64,000 nt of DNA from SZUA-37 sp964472525. GTDB taxonomy: Bacteria; Pseudomonadota; Gammaproteobacteria; UBA6429; Thiohalophilaceae. The stretch lies in assembly GCA_964472525.1 (NCBI GenBank), contig CAYYLL010000008.1:39438-103437 (forward strand). Reading direction: 5' to 3'. The translations under genes and the position numbers were made by a program. Within the stretch, counting starts at the first letter, position 1; every line of letters begins with the position of its first letter. Shown one piece after another: positions 27,981 to 36,615 of the stretch. The notes beneath the pieces were generated by a model. It saw only the letters and a list, made by a program, of their open reading frames with translations, was not told where the DNA came from and did no database searches.

Positions 27981-28952
27981 TTAAGCAACGATAAAGGGAT
28001 CTGCATAAATATCATTCATATTACAGCCCGCCAGAAAAATCTTTTTACGTAACTTTTTTACTAAATCCTGATCACCACAAAGATACGTTTTCCAACCTGT
28101 TGGTTTAGGTACAGTATCTGAAATAATTTGGCTAATATCACCTTCAATAATATTTAAAGGCATACCCGATGCGGCCTTTAATACGCAGGGGTGATAAATA
28201 AAATTACTTGCTTGTTGTGCCAACGAAGTCAGTTGCTCTTGCATATACAAGCCAGAAGGGTTCAGCCCACCGTGAAATAAATGAATTTCACCTGTGTGCC
28301 CTTGTTGCAAAGCATCCTGAATAATTCCATACAAAGGTGCAAGTCCAGTCCCAGTTCCAACCAAGAGTAAGTTTTGTTCCGGCCTACCTGATGTATAAAA
28401 ACAATCCCCTGCTGGCCCCTGAACATAGAGAGTATCGCCCACTTGTAGATCATTATGCAGCCAACTACTAAACCTGCCACCGGGTATTAACCTTATATGG
28501 AAAATAAGTTCTTTATCCTGCTGCGATAAACTCACCAATGAGTAGCTTCGTCCTAAAGTTTCATCGCGCCACAAGGTAACAAACTGTCCGGGATAATAAT
28601 CAAAAGGTTCAGCCGTGGTTATCTTTAATTCAAGCACATCATTGGAGAGTTCTTTTACCTGACTAACCACGGCAGGAACACGAAGCTGCTCGGCATCGGG
28701 TAAACAAATATCAATATCTTCTTCCGGTTTACAACAACAAGCCAGAAAAAAACCTTTTACCTTGTATGAATCTTTTAAACCCTGCTGAGCCTGTGGCGGC
28801 ACCTTGCCTTTGGTTACTTGCATAAGGCAAGACTGACAAGCACCGGCTCGACAATTATTGGGAATGGCATGACCATGACCCAATAATGTGTCAAGCACGG
28901 AATCACCCGCAGGCAAGTCAAAAAGTACGTTATTGTATTTCAACTGCGCCAT
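27981..28952 (-). CDS. 2Fe-2S ferredoxin/FAD/NAD(P)H reductase
   Basis: The 323-residue protein has an N-terminal plant-type ferredoxin with cysteines 34, 39, 42 and one of 72-74 (NNCRAGACQSC and ACCCKPEED), then an FAD domain (RSYSLVS) and a NAD-binding domain (LLLVGTGTGLAPLYG). The layout is that of oxygenase electron-transfer components such as MmoC and BenC. There is no oxygenase gene nearby. It starts 10 bases after the truncated haemoglobin gene, so it most likely supplies electrons to ferric haemoglobin during NO dioxygenation, doing the job of the reductase part of flavohaemoglobin Hmp. The pairing is inferred from position. Confidence 0.85.
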   Translation of the reverse strand: MAQLKYNNVLFDLPAGDSVLDTLLGHGHAIPNNCRAGACQSCLMQVTKGKVPPQAQQGLKDSYKVKGFFLACCCKPEEDIDICLPDAEQLRVPAVVSQVKELSNDVLELKITTAEPFDYYPGQFVTLWRDETLGRSYSLVSLSQQDKELIFHIRLIPGGRFSSWLHNDLQVGDTLYVQGPAGDCFYTSGRPEQNLLLVGTGTGLAPLYGIIQDALQQGHTGEIHLFHGGLNPSGLYMQEQLTSLAQQASNFIYHPCVLKAASGMPLNIIEGDISQIISDTVPKPTGWKTYLCGDQDLVKKLRKKIFLAGCNMNDIYADPFIVA

Positions 28953-28962
28953 AACAACTTGC

Positions 28963-29328
28963 CTAACGGTTTAATACGTCATCACGAACACTGTTCGCAA
29001 TATCGGCAACTTCCTGAATGTCGGCATCCGCGACACCCAATTCTTTCAGGGTTGCGCCCAAGTCTTCTATCACTGCATCGACATGGCTGTCATTTAAACC
29101 ATGATCAACTAAATGTTTGTGACCTTCACGCATGTCTTTACCACTGTAATTATTCGGCCCACCGAAAACCATGGTTAAAAAACCTTTCTGTTTGGCTGCT
29201 TGCGCTTCCATATCGACATCATCAAAAAATTCACTAATGCGATCATCGGATAAGACTTTCCGGTAAAAAATATCAACCGCTGCATTCACTGCTGCTTCGC
29301 CACCAATGCGTTCGTATAAACTTGCCAT
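28963..29328 (-). CDS. group 1 truncated haemoglobin
   Basis: The 121-residue protein begins SLYERIGGEAAVNAAVDIFY, a classic trHbN start with the distal tyrosine at B10 (Tyr22), and has FLTMVFGGPNNYSGKDM and the proximal histidine region MREGHKHLVDHG. Group 1 proteins bind O2 and oxidise NO to nitrate. The ribosome binding site AGGAGA sits properly before the ATG. It is the first gene of an operon with a reductase and nsrR, and a near-perfect NsrR-type palindrome lies 59-79 bases upstream. Confidence 0.92.
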   Translation of the reverse strand: MASLYERIGGEAAVNAAVDIFYRKVLSDDRISEFFDDVDMEAQAAKQKGFLTMVFGGPNNYSGKDMREGHKHLVDHGLNDSHVDAVIEDLGATLKELGVADADIQEVADIANSVRDDVLNR

Positions 29329-29386
29329 GTGTTTGTTCTCCTGTTAAAAAATGTTATTTAGACTAATTCTAAACCCATTATACATA

Positions 29387-29407
29387 ACATATATTTAAAA
29401 TACATGT
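29387..29407. promoter_or_regulatory. NsrR-type operator upstream of truncated haemoglobin operon
   Basis: ACATATATTT and AAATACATGT flank a central A; the arms are inverted repeats with one mismatch. The form matches the known NsrR consensus of two AAGATGYATTT-like half sites in tail-to-tail order. It lies upstream of the haemoglobin gene in an operon that also encodes NsrR. Assignment is by pattern and context. Confidence 0.7.
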
Positions 29408-29460
29408 TTAATGTCACATATTTTATACTCTTTAACAAATCGGCAGGAAAAACCTAATCT

Positions 29461-30393
29461 TTAGTTATTTTCGGTATGCGTGGGAAACAGTTCACGTACT
29501 GCCCAATTCGCAAATTCGGTACGTGTGCAACTGTCAGCACTTCTTAGTCCATGGCCCTCTACTACGCGGTAGATCACCATATCCCTATTAGGATCGTCGG
29601 AGATAGCTTCATCAATAATATGCCTTACCGACCATTCAGCACCATGCTTACTGTTTGTATAATAATGCCCAAGTTTAATTTGCTCGGTAGAAAACGTGGG
29701 GGTTTCAGCATGTTCCAAGGTTAACGCAAACAGTCGTTGTAAGTCTTCAGCATTTAAATCAACAACCAAATCGATATCAGCCAATGCGCGTTCAATGTAT
29801 TGTTTATCAATAAATCGGGCTGATTTTTTTTCATCAAAGGAAGGTACATCAGCAAAACGCATCATACTGACAGGATAACGCCGCCAGGGAAAAAAACTGT
29901 TAAACACCACGGCGGTCACCAATATAACTAGCGTATTTAACAAAACGGGAGTTATCACATAACCGTATCCCAAGGCGTGAATCTGCGCGCTACCGACAAC
30001 TGCCACTAAAGCCGTTGCTCCTCCAGGAGGATGAATACAGCGTAAAATATGCATCACTCCAATCGCTAATCCCACAGCCAAACCTGATGCGATAAAAATA
30101 TCCGGCACCAGATAAAAACAAGTCACTCCCACTGCCGCTGAACTCAGCTGTCCGCCACACAAAGCCCACGGTTGAGAAAGCTTGCCGTGTGGCACGGCAA
30201 ATACCAATACGGCCGAGGCACCCATGGACGGCACTATCAATGCCGCACCGCTTGCACCGGTAAAATAAAAACTTATTGCACTAATTAGAAAAATACCCAC
30301 AAAGCCACCAAGAGTCGATGCAAGTTTTTCAGCACTACTCACGGAGCTATCAATACTTAAAAGATGAAGCAGTTTCTTAAATAAATTATTCAT
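29461..30393 (-). CDS. HPP family membrane protein
   Basis: The 310-residue protein has four to five membrane helices in its first 170 residues with the family signature CIHPPGGATAL, SMGASAVLVFAVPHGKLSQP and GQLSSAAVGV. The remaining about 140 residues are soluble, with no CBS pair recognised. HPP proteins in cyanobacteria and chloroplasts transport nitrite. Here the gene lies 134 bases upstream of the NO-defence operon on the same strand, which fits nitrogen-oxide handling, but transport has not been shown for such bacterial members. Confidence 0.82.
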   Translation of the reverse strand: MNNLFKKLLHLLSIDSSVSSAEKLASTLGGFVGIFLISAISFYFTGASGAALIVPSMGASAVLVFAVPHGKLSQPWALCGGQLSSAAVGVTCFYLVPDIFIASGLAVGLAIGVMHILRCIHPPGGATALVAVVGSAQIHALGYGYVITPVLLNTLVILVTAVVFNSFFPWRRYPVSMMRFADVPSFDEKKSARFIDKQYIERALADIDLVVDLNAEDLQRLFALTLEHAETPTFSTEQIKLGHYYTNSKHGAEWSVRHIIDEAISDDPNRDMVIYRVVEGHGLRSADSCTRTEFANWAVRELFPTHTENN

Positions 30394-30616
30394 TATGTTA
30401 CAACCTGGTTAATTATAATTCGGATCTGGTTTTTTTTATTTTCTTCCCTTAAATTCTCTATTTCAAAAATACATGATTAATAAATATACAAGTTAGTAAC
30501 TATATAAGAAAATCCAGTATTATGATATTTTTTATTATTGTACTGCATCTTTAGCAGAAAATTATGATGATACATGCTATATATAAAGACTCTAAAAATA
30601 ATAAGGGAGAAGGATA

Positions 30617-31357
30617 ATGTCAGACATGAGTAATGAGCAACATTCAATAAACAACACGGGGTCTATCGAAAAAGGGATAAGTGGAGATTACTCTTTTTCA
30701 ATTCGAGCCGTAATAAGCGAAGCATGGGAAAAAACAAACGGAACTAAATGGCCTCTTCAGTTGGCCTTTTTATATTATTTTCTAGTTATTTTCGCCATTA
30801 TTATCGTGATAATGGTTGCATCAATGGCTTTAATGACGGTACCAGCAGATCCGACAAATTCAACAACACCCATTATAATGCAACTTATTTTCCAATTTGG
30901 TCTTAATCTTATTGCCTTACCTATGGCAATGGGAATAGTCATGATAGGGATTAAACGCTCAGTCGATGCTCCGATTACTGCAAATTCTGTATTTGCTTAT
31001 TTCCCTAAAATGTTTTCGTTACTGATTACGATGATACTTATCTACATTATGATTATTATTGGTTTCATTCTACTTGTACTTCCGGGTATTTATTTAATGG
31101 TCGCTTACTATATGGCATTACCTCTTGTTGTCGAAAAAGGTTTAAGCCCTTGGCAAGCAATGGAAGTGTCACGTAAAACCGTTTCACGTAAATGGTTTAG
31201 AATGGTTGGGTTCTTTATTATTTCAAGTATTGTAATCACTCTATCTGCGATACCACTCGGCATCGGTCTTATCTGGACATTGCCACTGTTTATTATTGCC
31301 TACGGTATTATTTATCGAAATATGTTTGGGGTAGAAGCTACAACCATCGAATCATAA
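30617..31357 (+). CDS. polytopic membrane protein of unknown function
   Basis: The 246-residue protein has about six membrane helices (from 48 on) after a soluble N terminus. The C-terminal part, KGLSPWQAMEVSRKTVSRKW followed by two helices, is shared by a broad group of uncharacterised membrane proteins related to DUF975 and the glycerophosphodiesterase membrane domain. AGGGAGAAGGA is a strong ribosome binding site. No partner gene is adjacent. Function is unknown. Confidence 0.8.
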   Translation: MSDMSNEQHSINNTGSIEKGISGDYSFSIRAVISEAWEKTNGTKWPLQLAFLYYFLVIFAIIIVIMVASMALMTVPADPTNSTTPIIMQLIFQFGLNLIALPMAMGIVMIGIKRSVDAPITANSVFAYFPKMFSLLITMILIYIMIIIGFILLVLPGIYLMVAYYMALPLVVEKGLSPWQAMEVSRKTVSRKWFRMVGFFIISSIVITLSAIPLGIGLIWTLPLFIIAYGIIYRNMFGVEATTIES

Positions 31358-31368
31358 AGTGTTCTCCC

Positions 31369-31405
31369 TTTAGAGGCATATCCCTTTTGTAGATATGCCT
31401 CTAAA
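31369..31405. terminator. hairpin between convergent genes
   Basis: TTTAGAGGCATAT and ATATGCCTCTAAA form a perfect 13-base stem with an 11-base loop between the membrane protein gene and the convergent GGDEF-EAL gene. The terminal A/T pairs could serve as short T-runs in either direction, so a bidirectional terminator is likely although the U tract is weak. Confidence 0.65.
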
Positions 31406-31419
31406 CAGAATACTCATTA

Positions 31420-33540
31420 TTAAGCCTGTTCGATTTTTTTAATAATAGGCATGAGTTCATCCACAGGAACTGCTTTTGAAAATAAATAGCCTTGGGCTTT
31501 ATCACAGCCTAATAATTTTAACTGCGTTAATGTTTCAATATTTTCCACACCTTCTGCAACCACAATACGGTCTAAGTTATGAACCAAATCAATAACCGAC
31601 TTTACAATACTGGCATCGTTATCGTCATTGACCATATCAGTAATAAATGATTTATCAATTTTAACTTCTCGAACTGATAACTTCTTTAAATAACTAAGCG
31701 AAGAATAGCCGGTCCCAAAATCATCAATCGAGAATTGTAACCGTTGCATATCAGGTTCATTCATTATTTCAATAACCTGTTCAGGGTTGTACATAATCGC
31801 ACTTTCCGTTATCTCAGCTTTAATTCCATTACCATACATTTTGTATTGCTGACAGAGTTTGGCAATACGTTTAGGTAAATTAGGATTAGCTAAGTCACGT
31901 GCAGATAAATTAATAGCAATTTGTAAGTCGATACCTTCAGACTGCCATTTATTCCATTGCATAAAAGCCTGTTCCAAAACCCAGTCACTCACTTTATTGA
32001 TTAACCCAGTATTTTCTGCAATAGGAATAAATTGATCTGGGAAAATCCAACCTAATTCAGGATGATACCAACGAATTAATGCTTCAACTGAAACAACCTT
32101 GTTATTCGTTAATGATATTTGTGGTTGGTAGTGTAATTGCAATTGATTTGTTTCTAGGGCTGTATGCAAATAATCCATTAAAGATAAACGCAAAGGTGTA
32201 TATTTATCAAGTTCAGGTCGATAAACACACACATCACTTTTATCTTTTTTTGCTTCATACATAGCAACATCGGCAAGACGCACTAAAGATGTATGGTCAA
32301 TGCCATGTTCCGGGTACATCGCAATACCAATACTGGCACCCACCTTAATCGTGTGATCATCTAACGCAAAGCTTGGCAATAGTTCTTCTAATATCTTATT
32401 AGCTACTTTTATTGCATCTTGTTCGCTAATATCCGGGAGTACCATCGCAAATTCATCGCCACCTAAACGCCCTACGGTATCGCTTTCTCTAATAGCTTTT
32501 AATAATCTTTTTGCAACATTAATTAATAAACGATCGCCTTCAGGATGACCTAAGGTATCGTTCACTTCTTTAAAATTATTCAAGTCCATGATAAAAACAG
32601 CTAATTGAGTTTTTGTGCGTTCAGCATGTGTAATGTCATGTTGTAATTGTTCTGTTACTAGCACTCGGTTAGGTAAGCCTGTCAGTGGATCATGCATCGC
32701 CTCATGTGCGATCTTCAAATTCAGTATTTGTAGTTCCTGTGTTCGTGCCTGTACATGTTCCTCCAGTGAATCATTCAGCTCAGACAACTCTCGCATAACA
32801 AGATCTCTGGACTCTATCGTATCTTTGATCTGCAAACGCATTTTATCAAAGGACTCCGCAAGCAAAGCAAGTTCACCCGTTCCATCTATCTTTACTTTTT
32901 TTCCAAACTCAAAATTAGTAATATTTTGTGTACCCTGCGTCAATACCTCAATCGGTTTAAATATCTTTTGTTTGAATAAGAAATACAATGCCCAACCAAC
33001 AAACAAACCAACCCCTAATGTTGCCCAGACTATTTCAATCAAAACACTCTTTGATAAGCTGTCATAAGGCCGACGATTCAGTCCTACCCATGCTTTCGCC
33101 AGGTGTTTTCCTTCAAAGTTAATGAGAGCTTCAAAAAATAGAATATCGTTATGATTTCGCAGACGATCCAAAATGTATTGAGTATCCGTACTATTTCCTG
33201 AATGCGAAATTGACTGCACATAACTATTATCACTGTTAAGGTAATGCGTGAGAGGAATATTTTTGCTATTTACTACAGCAGCAAAAACAATACCTTCTTG
33301 CTTACTGATGGACTCTGCATAACCATTCAGTGTCACATCATCAAAGACCAGAAGAGACTCAACACTGATTGAAGCTAATAATTTACTTAACGATTCACCT
33401 CGTGCATAAAGTGCTTTATTGATGACACTTGTTTCATTGTTATACTGAACATAGGTACTAACACTCACCGCAATGCTAATAATCATTACGATAAAAATAA
33501 AGAATTGGGTAGCGAGGCTGTTAAATCGTGTCACATTCAA
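31420..33540 (-). CDS. membrane GGDEF-EAL protein with HAMP
   Basis: The 706-residue protein has a membrane helix (about 10-30), a periplasmic domain, a second helix (about 165-188), a HAMP domain (FKPIEVLTQGTQNITNFEFG), a coiled coil, then GGDEF and EAL domains. The GGDEF keeps RLGGDEFAMV with I-site RESD; the EAL keeps EALIRW, AEITESA, SIDDFGTGYSSL, VKIDKSF, VAEGVEN and QGYLFSKA. Both activities are therefore possible. Its start overlaps the stop of a PhnD-type binding protein by four bases, so the two are translated together and the binding protein probably signals to this receptor. Confidence 0.92.
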   Translation of the reverse strand: MNVTRFNSLATQFFIFIVMIISIAVSVSTYVQYNNETSVINKALYARGESLSKLLASISVESLLVFDDVTLNGYAESISKQEGIVFAAVVNSKNIPLTHYLNSDNSYVQSISHSGNSTDTQYILDRLRNHNDILFFEALINFEGKHLAKAWVGLNRRPYDSLSKSVLIEIVWATLGVGLFVGWALYFLFKQKIFKPIEVLTQGTQNITNFEFGKKVKIDGTGELALLAESFDKMRLQIKDTIESRDLVMRELSELNDSLEEHVQARTQELQILNLKIAHEAMHDPLTGLPNRVLVTEQLQHDITHAERTKTQLAVFIMDLNNFKEVNDTLGHPEGDRLLINVAKRLLKAIRESDTVGRLGGDEFAMVLPDISEQDAIKVANKILEELLPSFALDDHTIKVGASIGIAMYPEHGIDHTSLVRLADVAMYEAKKDKSDVCVYRPELDKYTPLRLSLMDYLHTALETNQLQLHYQPQISLTNNKVVSVEALIRWYHPELGWIFPDQFIPIAENTGLINKVSDWVLEQAFMQWNKWQSEGIDLQIAINLSARDLANPNLPKRIAKLCQQYKMYGNGIKAEITESAIMYNPEQVIEIMNEPDMQRLQFSIDDFGTGYSSLSYLKKLSVREVKIDKSFITDMVNDDNDASIVKSVIDLVHNLDRIVVAEGVENIETLTQLKLLGCDKAQGYLFSKAVPVDELMPIIKKIEQA

Positions 33541-34463
33541 TCCATTTTGTGAAATAATGATATTCCATAATCATCACCATAAACATCAATAATCATTTTC
33601 CGGTGCTTATTAAAGTCTGAATCTACCGCCGGAACTAGGTCATTTAAATTAGCCACTTGCAGAACCTTTCTTCCTGCTTTGCTTTTATCCAGACTTATTA
33701 AGATATTTTTAATTTTATATTTCAACTCATCCGACAAGCTATTACTAACAGCCCAAGGTAAATGTATCATCGGTTCTGTTTTTGCTAAATATTTAAGTTT
33801 TGAAATATCAATACGTTCGCCTACATTATCAAGCTGCATAACAACATCACCAGAGCCCGAGGCATCAACACGTTTAAAATAGGTCGATATAATTGTATTG
33901 GGAGGATTAATAGCAAATTTCTCAATATAGTCACCCGCCTTCAACCCACCTTGGCGTAACAACCATGTTGCTGAAATATAACTTTGCATCGCCCGGCGAC
34001 CACCGCCGAATAAAATTATTTTACCCCGAAGATCAGAAATTTTATTAATCCCACTGTCTTTGCGTATAATTATAGAACCAGCAATCGTCGCCAACCCTAA
34101 CTCTTTGTTTACCGCAATCACGTCATAGCCATAATATTTATGTGAAACGATATAGTGATATTGATTAAAATGTACAATGTCATAACGCCGTTGTTTTACA
34201 TTTGTCCAAAAGTCATTAAACGATTTACTGGTTTCAATACGGACTTCCCGGCCAAGTTGTTTGCCAAGATAATTGGCCAAAGGTGTGAATAATTTGTAAG
34301 TCAGTTTAATATTTCGACGCGGGAAAATTCCCAGAATTAATGGCCGCTTTGCTCCCATAACTGGCCATGCAGCTAACGAACCCGCTGAAGCTAAAAGATA
34401 AGATATAAATTGTCGACGCCGCACGTAAGATTCCGCTATTTTCCAGTAGGTTATATCGAACAA
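33537..34463 (-). CDS. PhnD-type periplasmic substrate-binding protein
   Basis: The 308-residue protein has an N-terminal twin-arginine-like signal (RRRQFISYLLASAGSLAAW) and then the PhnD fold: LILGIFPRRNIKLTYKLFTP, LGREVRIETSKSFNDFW, YDIVHFNQYHYIV, LRGKIILFGGGRRAMQSY and VMQLDNVG. Such proteins usually bind phosphonates, phosphite or other oxyanions for ABC transporters. No transporter gene is present; the partner here is the GGDEF-EAL gene that overlaps by four bases. This resembles NspS-MbaA, where a binding protein controls a cyclic-di-GMP enzyme, but with another binding-protein family. Confidence 0.87.
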   Translation of the reverse strand: MFDITYWKIAESYVRRRQFISYLLASAGSLAAWPVMGAKRPLILGIFPRRNIKLTYKLFTPLANYLGKQLGREVRIETSKSFNDFWTNVKQRRYDIVHFNQYHYIVSHKYYGYDVIAVNKELGLATIAGSIIIRKDSGINKISDLRGKIILFGGGRRAMQSYISATWLLRQGGLKAGDYIEKFAINPPNTIISTYFKRVDASGSGDVVMQLDNVGERIDISKLKYLAKTEPMIHLPWAVSNSLSDELKYKIKNILISLDKSKAGRKVLQVANLNDLVPAVDSDFNKHRKMIIDVYGDDYGISLFHKMD

Positions 34464-34607
34464 TCTGTCATTTAACTTTAATTATTTTGACACTAGCCTA
34501 TTAAAGATAGTTTGGGTTTCAGCTTCATAACATAATAGAAATTCAACCATACTCGAAGTAAGTAACTGTTTTTAATGCCGAATTAAGGCATCCATAAGTA
34601 GTTGCAC

Positions 34608-34638
34608 AAAAAAACCGACATGCTCAATAACATGCCGG
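34608..34638 (-). terminator. rho-independent terminator after the 39-residue gene
   Basis: Read on the minus strand, CCGGCATG and CATGTCGG form an eight-pair stem (one G-U) around a seven-base loop, followed by seven T residues. It lies about 65 bases after the stop of the small membrane protein gene, which shows that the region is transcribed as a short unit. Confidence 0.85.
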
Positions 34639-34702
34639 CCTATCAAACCTAGCCACTGAAAAATACACTACCTCAATGTTAGATTTACACAACGCAAACG
34701 CC

Positions 34703-34822
34703 TTAATAGACGATAGTGCGCGCCAAATAAACCATCGCTAGGAAAAAGCCAAACAATGTCACGCTTAAAATCGTTAACGTCCGTAAAACCTTTGAATCTT
34801 GAATATTTTCTGGAGCACTCAT
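34703..34822 (-). CDS. 39-residue single-span membrane protein
   Basis: The frame starts MSAPENIQDSKVLRTL and continues into one hydrophobic helix (ILSVTLFGFFLAMVYLA) and a short tail RTIVY. AGAGGTG is a good ribosome binding site six bases before the ATG, and a strong terminator follows. The size and layout are those of small accessory subunits or regulators of membrane complexes. No family is recognised and no partner gene adjoins. It is supported by codon phase, start site and terminator rather than homology. Confidence 0.75.
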   Translation of the reverse strand: MSAPENIQDSKVLRTLTILSVTLFGFFLAMVYLARTIVY

Positions 34823-35076
34823 ATAACACCTCTATTGTAAGTAATTGATTATATAGATATTATTGCTATTTCTTAATTTCAACAGTAGTTTACTAATTTA
34901 CTCAACTATTTGCTATTAGAGAGATCTAATGCGTGGATAAGATTAATTATAAGAAGTTGTTGTTCAGGAATACCGCACGATGTCTTAACACATTTTACGC
35001 GTTGAGTATGGTAAAGTTTTATTTGCACCGCCTGCTGATAATTTGTCCCTTAATCATTTTTACCTAAAAGGTCGTT

Positions 35077-35337
35077 ATGAAGAAAATAAAGCATGAAGCT
35101 GAGTTAGTAAAACTTGCCATTAATACAGGTGTAAAATTTGCCGAAATAAGAGGTGCCGCTATTTTTGAGCCGACGGATGCACAAAGTGAAAAAATACTCT
35201 ACATTTACCGGCTCCTTGTACACGATAAACTCATACAACCCTTACCTGAGGATAAGGTTTCACAAAAAAGTATGCGCCATAAACTGGCTATCTGGATTTC
35301 AAAACAGTTACCAAAAGATCACTCCCTACTCAAATAA
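35077..35337 (+). CDS. small DUF5062-like protein
   Basis: The 86-residue soluble protein begins MKKIKHEAELVKLAINTGVK and has a helical, basic composition. It resembles DUF5062 proteins of Vibrio and Shewanella, for which no function is known. AAAGG precedes the ATG by five bases. It is a single gene convergent with the hemolysin III gene. Confidence 0.72.
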   Translation: MKKIKHEAELVKLAINTGVKFAEIRGAAIFEPTDAQSEKILYIYRLLVHDKLIQPLPEDKVSQKSMRHKLAIWISKQLPKDHSLLK

Positions 35338-35367
35338 TTATCAGGGAATGGCCAACCGAGAAAATTG

Positions 35368-36036
35368 TTACTGTAACTCTTTTAACTTTAATAAATTATT
35401 CACAAACTGCCAATGCCACGCAATACCAAATAATACAGCAATATGGAATAACTCATGCGGACCAATAGCTCCAGGAATCACAACCGGCCATTTTAAAAAT
35501 TCCAACGTAGCACCAAAGGTATATGCCAAACCACCATAGATAAGCGGTTTAATCACATGGATACCATGCAAACGATGAGTCAGATAAGCCGATAAAATAG
35601 CAACCCAACCCAGTCCAAGATAAAATATCAGGCCTAACCATTCCGCCAACTCATTAAAGAATATAGATTTCCAGACAATACCAACGATGGCTAAACTCCA
35701 GATAATCACCAGAAAGCCCCAACGCCAAAAACCTTTAAATAAAATAGTGTGGACTGGCGTAAAGGTACCGGCAATAAGAACAAAAATAGCAGCATGATCC
35801 AGACGCTGCAAAACAACACGGGCAAGCCCCTTATGATCCAATAAATGAAAAACACCACTCATTGATAATAAAAAAACCACCGAAAAAACAAAAACACTCA
35901 CCGATATCAGCCAACCAGTATGTCCACGGGCAAGGACTATCAAACGAATACCGTATAAGAAAAAAACAAAGGCTGCTATTAAATGACTGATTGAGCTAAA
36001 AGGATCACTAAAACCCGGGATAGAAATTGCGTTCAT
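35368..36036 (-). CDS. hemolysin III / PAQR family membrane protein
   Basis: The 222-residue protein has seven membrane helices and the family metal-site residues: GVFHLLDH (helix 2), DHAAIFVLIAGTFTPVH, and HELFHIAVLFGIAWHW (helix 7). PAQR/Hly-III proteins are predicted membrane hydrolases; in E. coli the homologue YqfA affects membrane energetics and no real haemolytic role is proven. It lies 45 bases after a small unknown gene on the same strand, which may be co-transcribed. Confidence 0.88.
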   Translation of the reverse strand: MNAISIPGFSDPFSSISHLIAAFVFFLYGIRLIVLARGHTGWLISVSVFVFSVVFLLSMSGVFHLLDHKGLARVVLQRLDHAAIFVLIAGTFTPVHTILFKGFWRWGFLVIIWSLAIVGIVWKSIFFNELAEWLGLIFYLGLGWVAILSAYLTHRLHGIHVIKPLIYGGLAYTFGATLEFLKWPVVIPGAIGPHELFHIAVLFGIAWHWQFVNNLLKLKELQ

Positions 36037-36081
36037 ATTTATACTACCATCACAAAATATTAATATTGAAATTCAAAAAGG

Positions 36082-36405
36082 TTATCTATTCTTGATTAAT
36101 TGTTGGTAGGCTATTGTTATTTTATCTTTAATGGCATCAAATTTTTCTTTACTGATATCATTTTGAATATCATCCAAACATTCAAGGCATACCTTATGGT
36201 AGACAGTGATATTTAAAATCGGTTCTTTATCGACAGATCCCTGTAAAGATTGATTGGTACTGTTTAATAACTTAACATTTGCTGAGCGAGGGATCATTTT
36301 ATTCTGACCATCGGTTTCAGCTGAGGCTGTGAGCGGGCCTGACTTTGTATAACTTTTATTTTGGAAACTAAATTGTTCTCCAATAGGAACTAAATAGAAC
36401 TTCAC
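36082..36405 (-). CDS. small protein of unknown function
   Basis: I do not recognise this 107-residue protein. It starts MKFYLVPIGEQFSFQNKSYT, has no signal peptide, and contains a CLEC pair in KVCLECLDDI near its centre. The start has an AATAATGGGTG context with a modest ribosome binding site. The hemolysin III gene follows by 45 bases on the same strand. Confidence 0.65.
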   Translation of the reverse strand: MKFYLVPIGEQFSFQNKSYTKSGPLTASAETDGQNKMIPRSANVKLLNSTNQSLQGSVDKEPILNITVYHKVCLECLDDIQNDISKEKFDAIKDKITIAYQQLIKNR

Positions 36406-36615
36406 CCATTATTCTCCAAATTAATAACAAGATTAAAGAATCTTTTATTTTACAACATTGTGCTGGTCTTTATTGAATTAAATATATGCCCCCAAGTGAA
36501 ACCTTTAAAGTGATAGACATCAGAATAAATACTGTTTATTCTTCTTGCGTATTAATGGTTAAACAACCACTTTCTTATTAGCTCGACACACCGAAATATG
36601 TGAGGATATCCCAAA

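Noticed and set aside
30468..30495. Possible NsrR half site (AAATACATG) upstream of the HPP gene
   Set aside because: Only one half site is recognisable and the partner half is absent.
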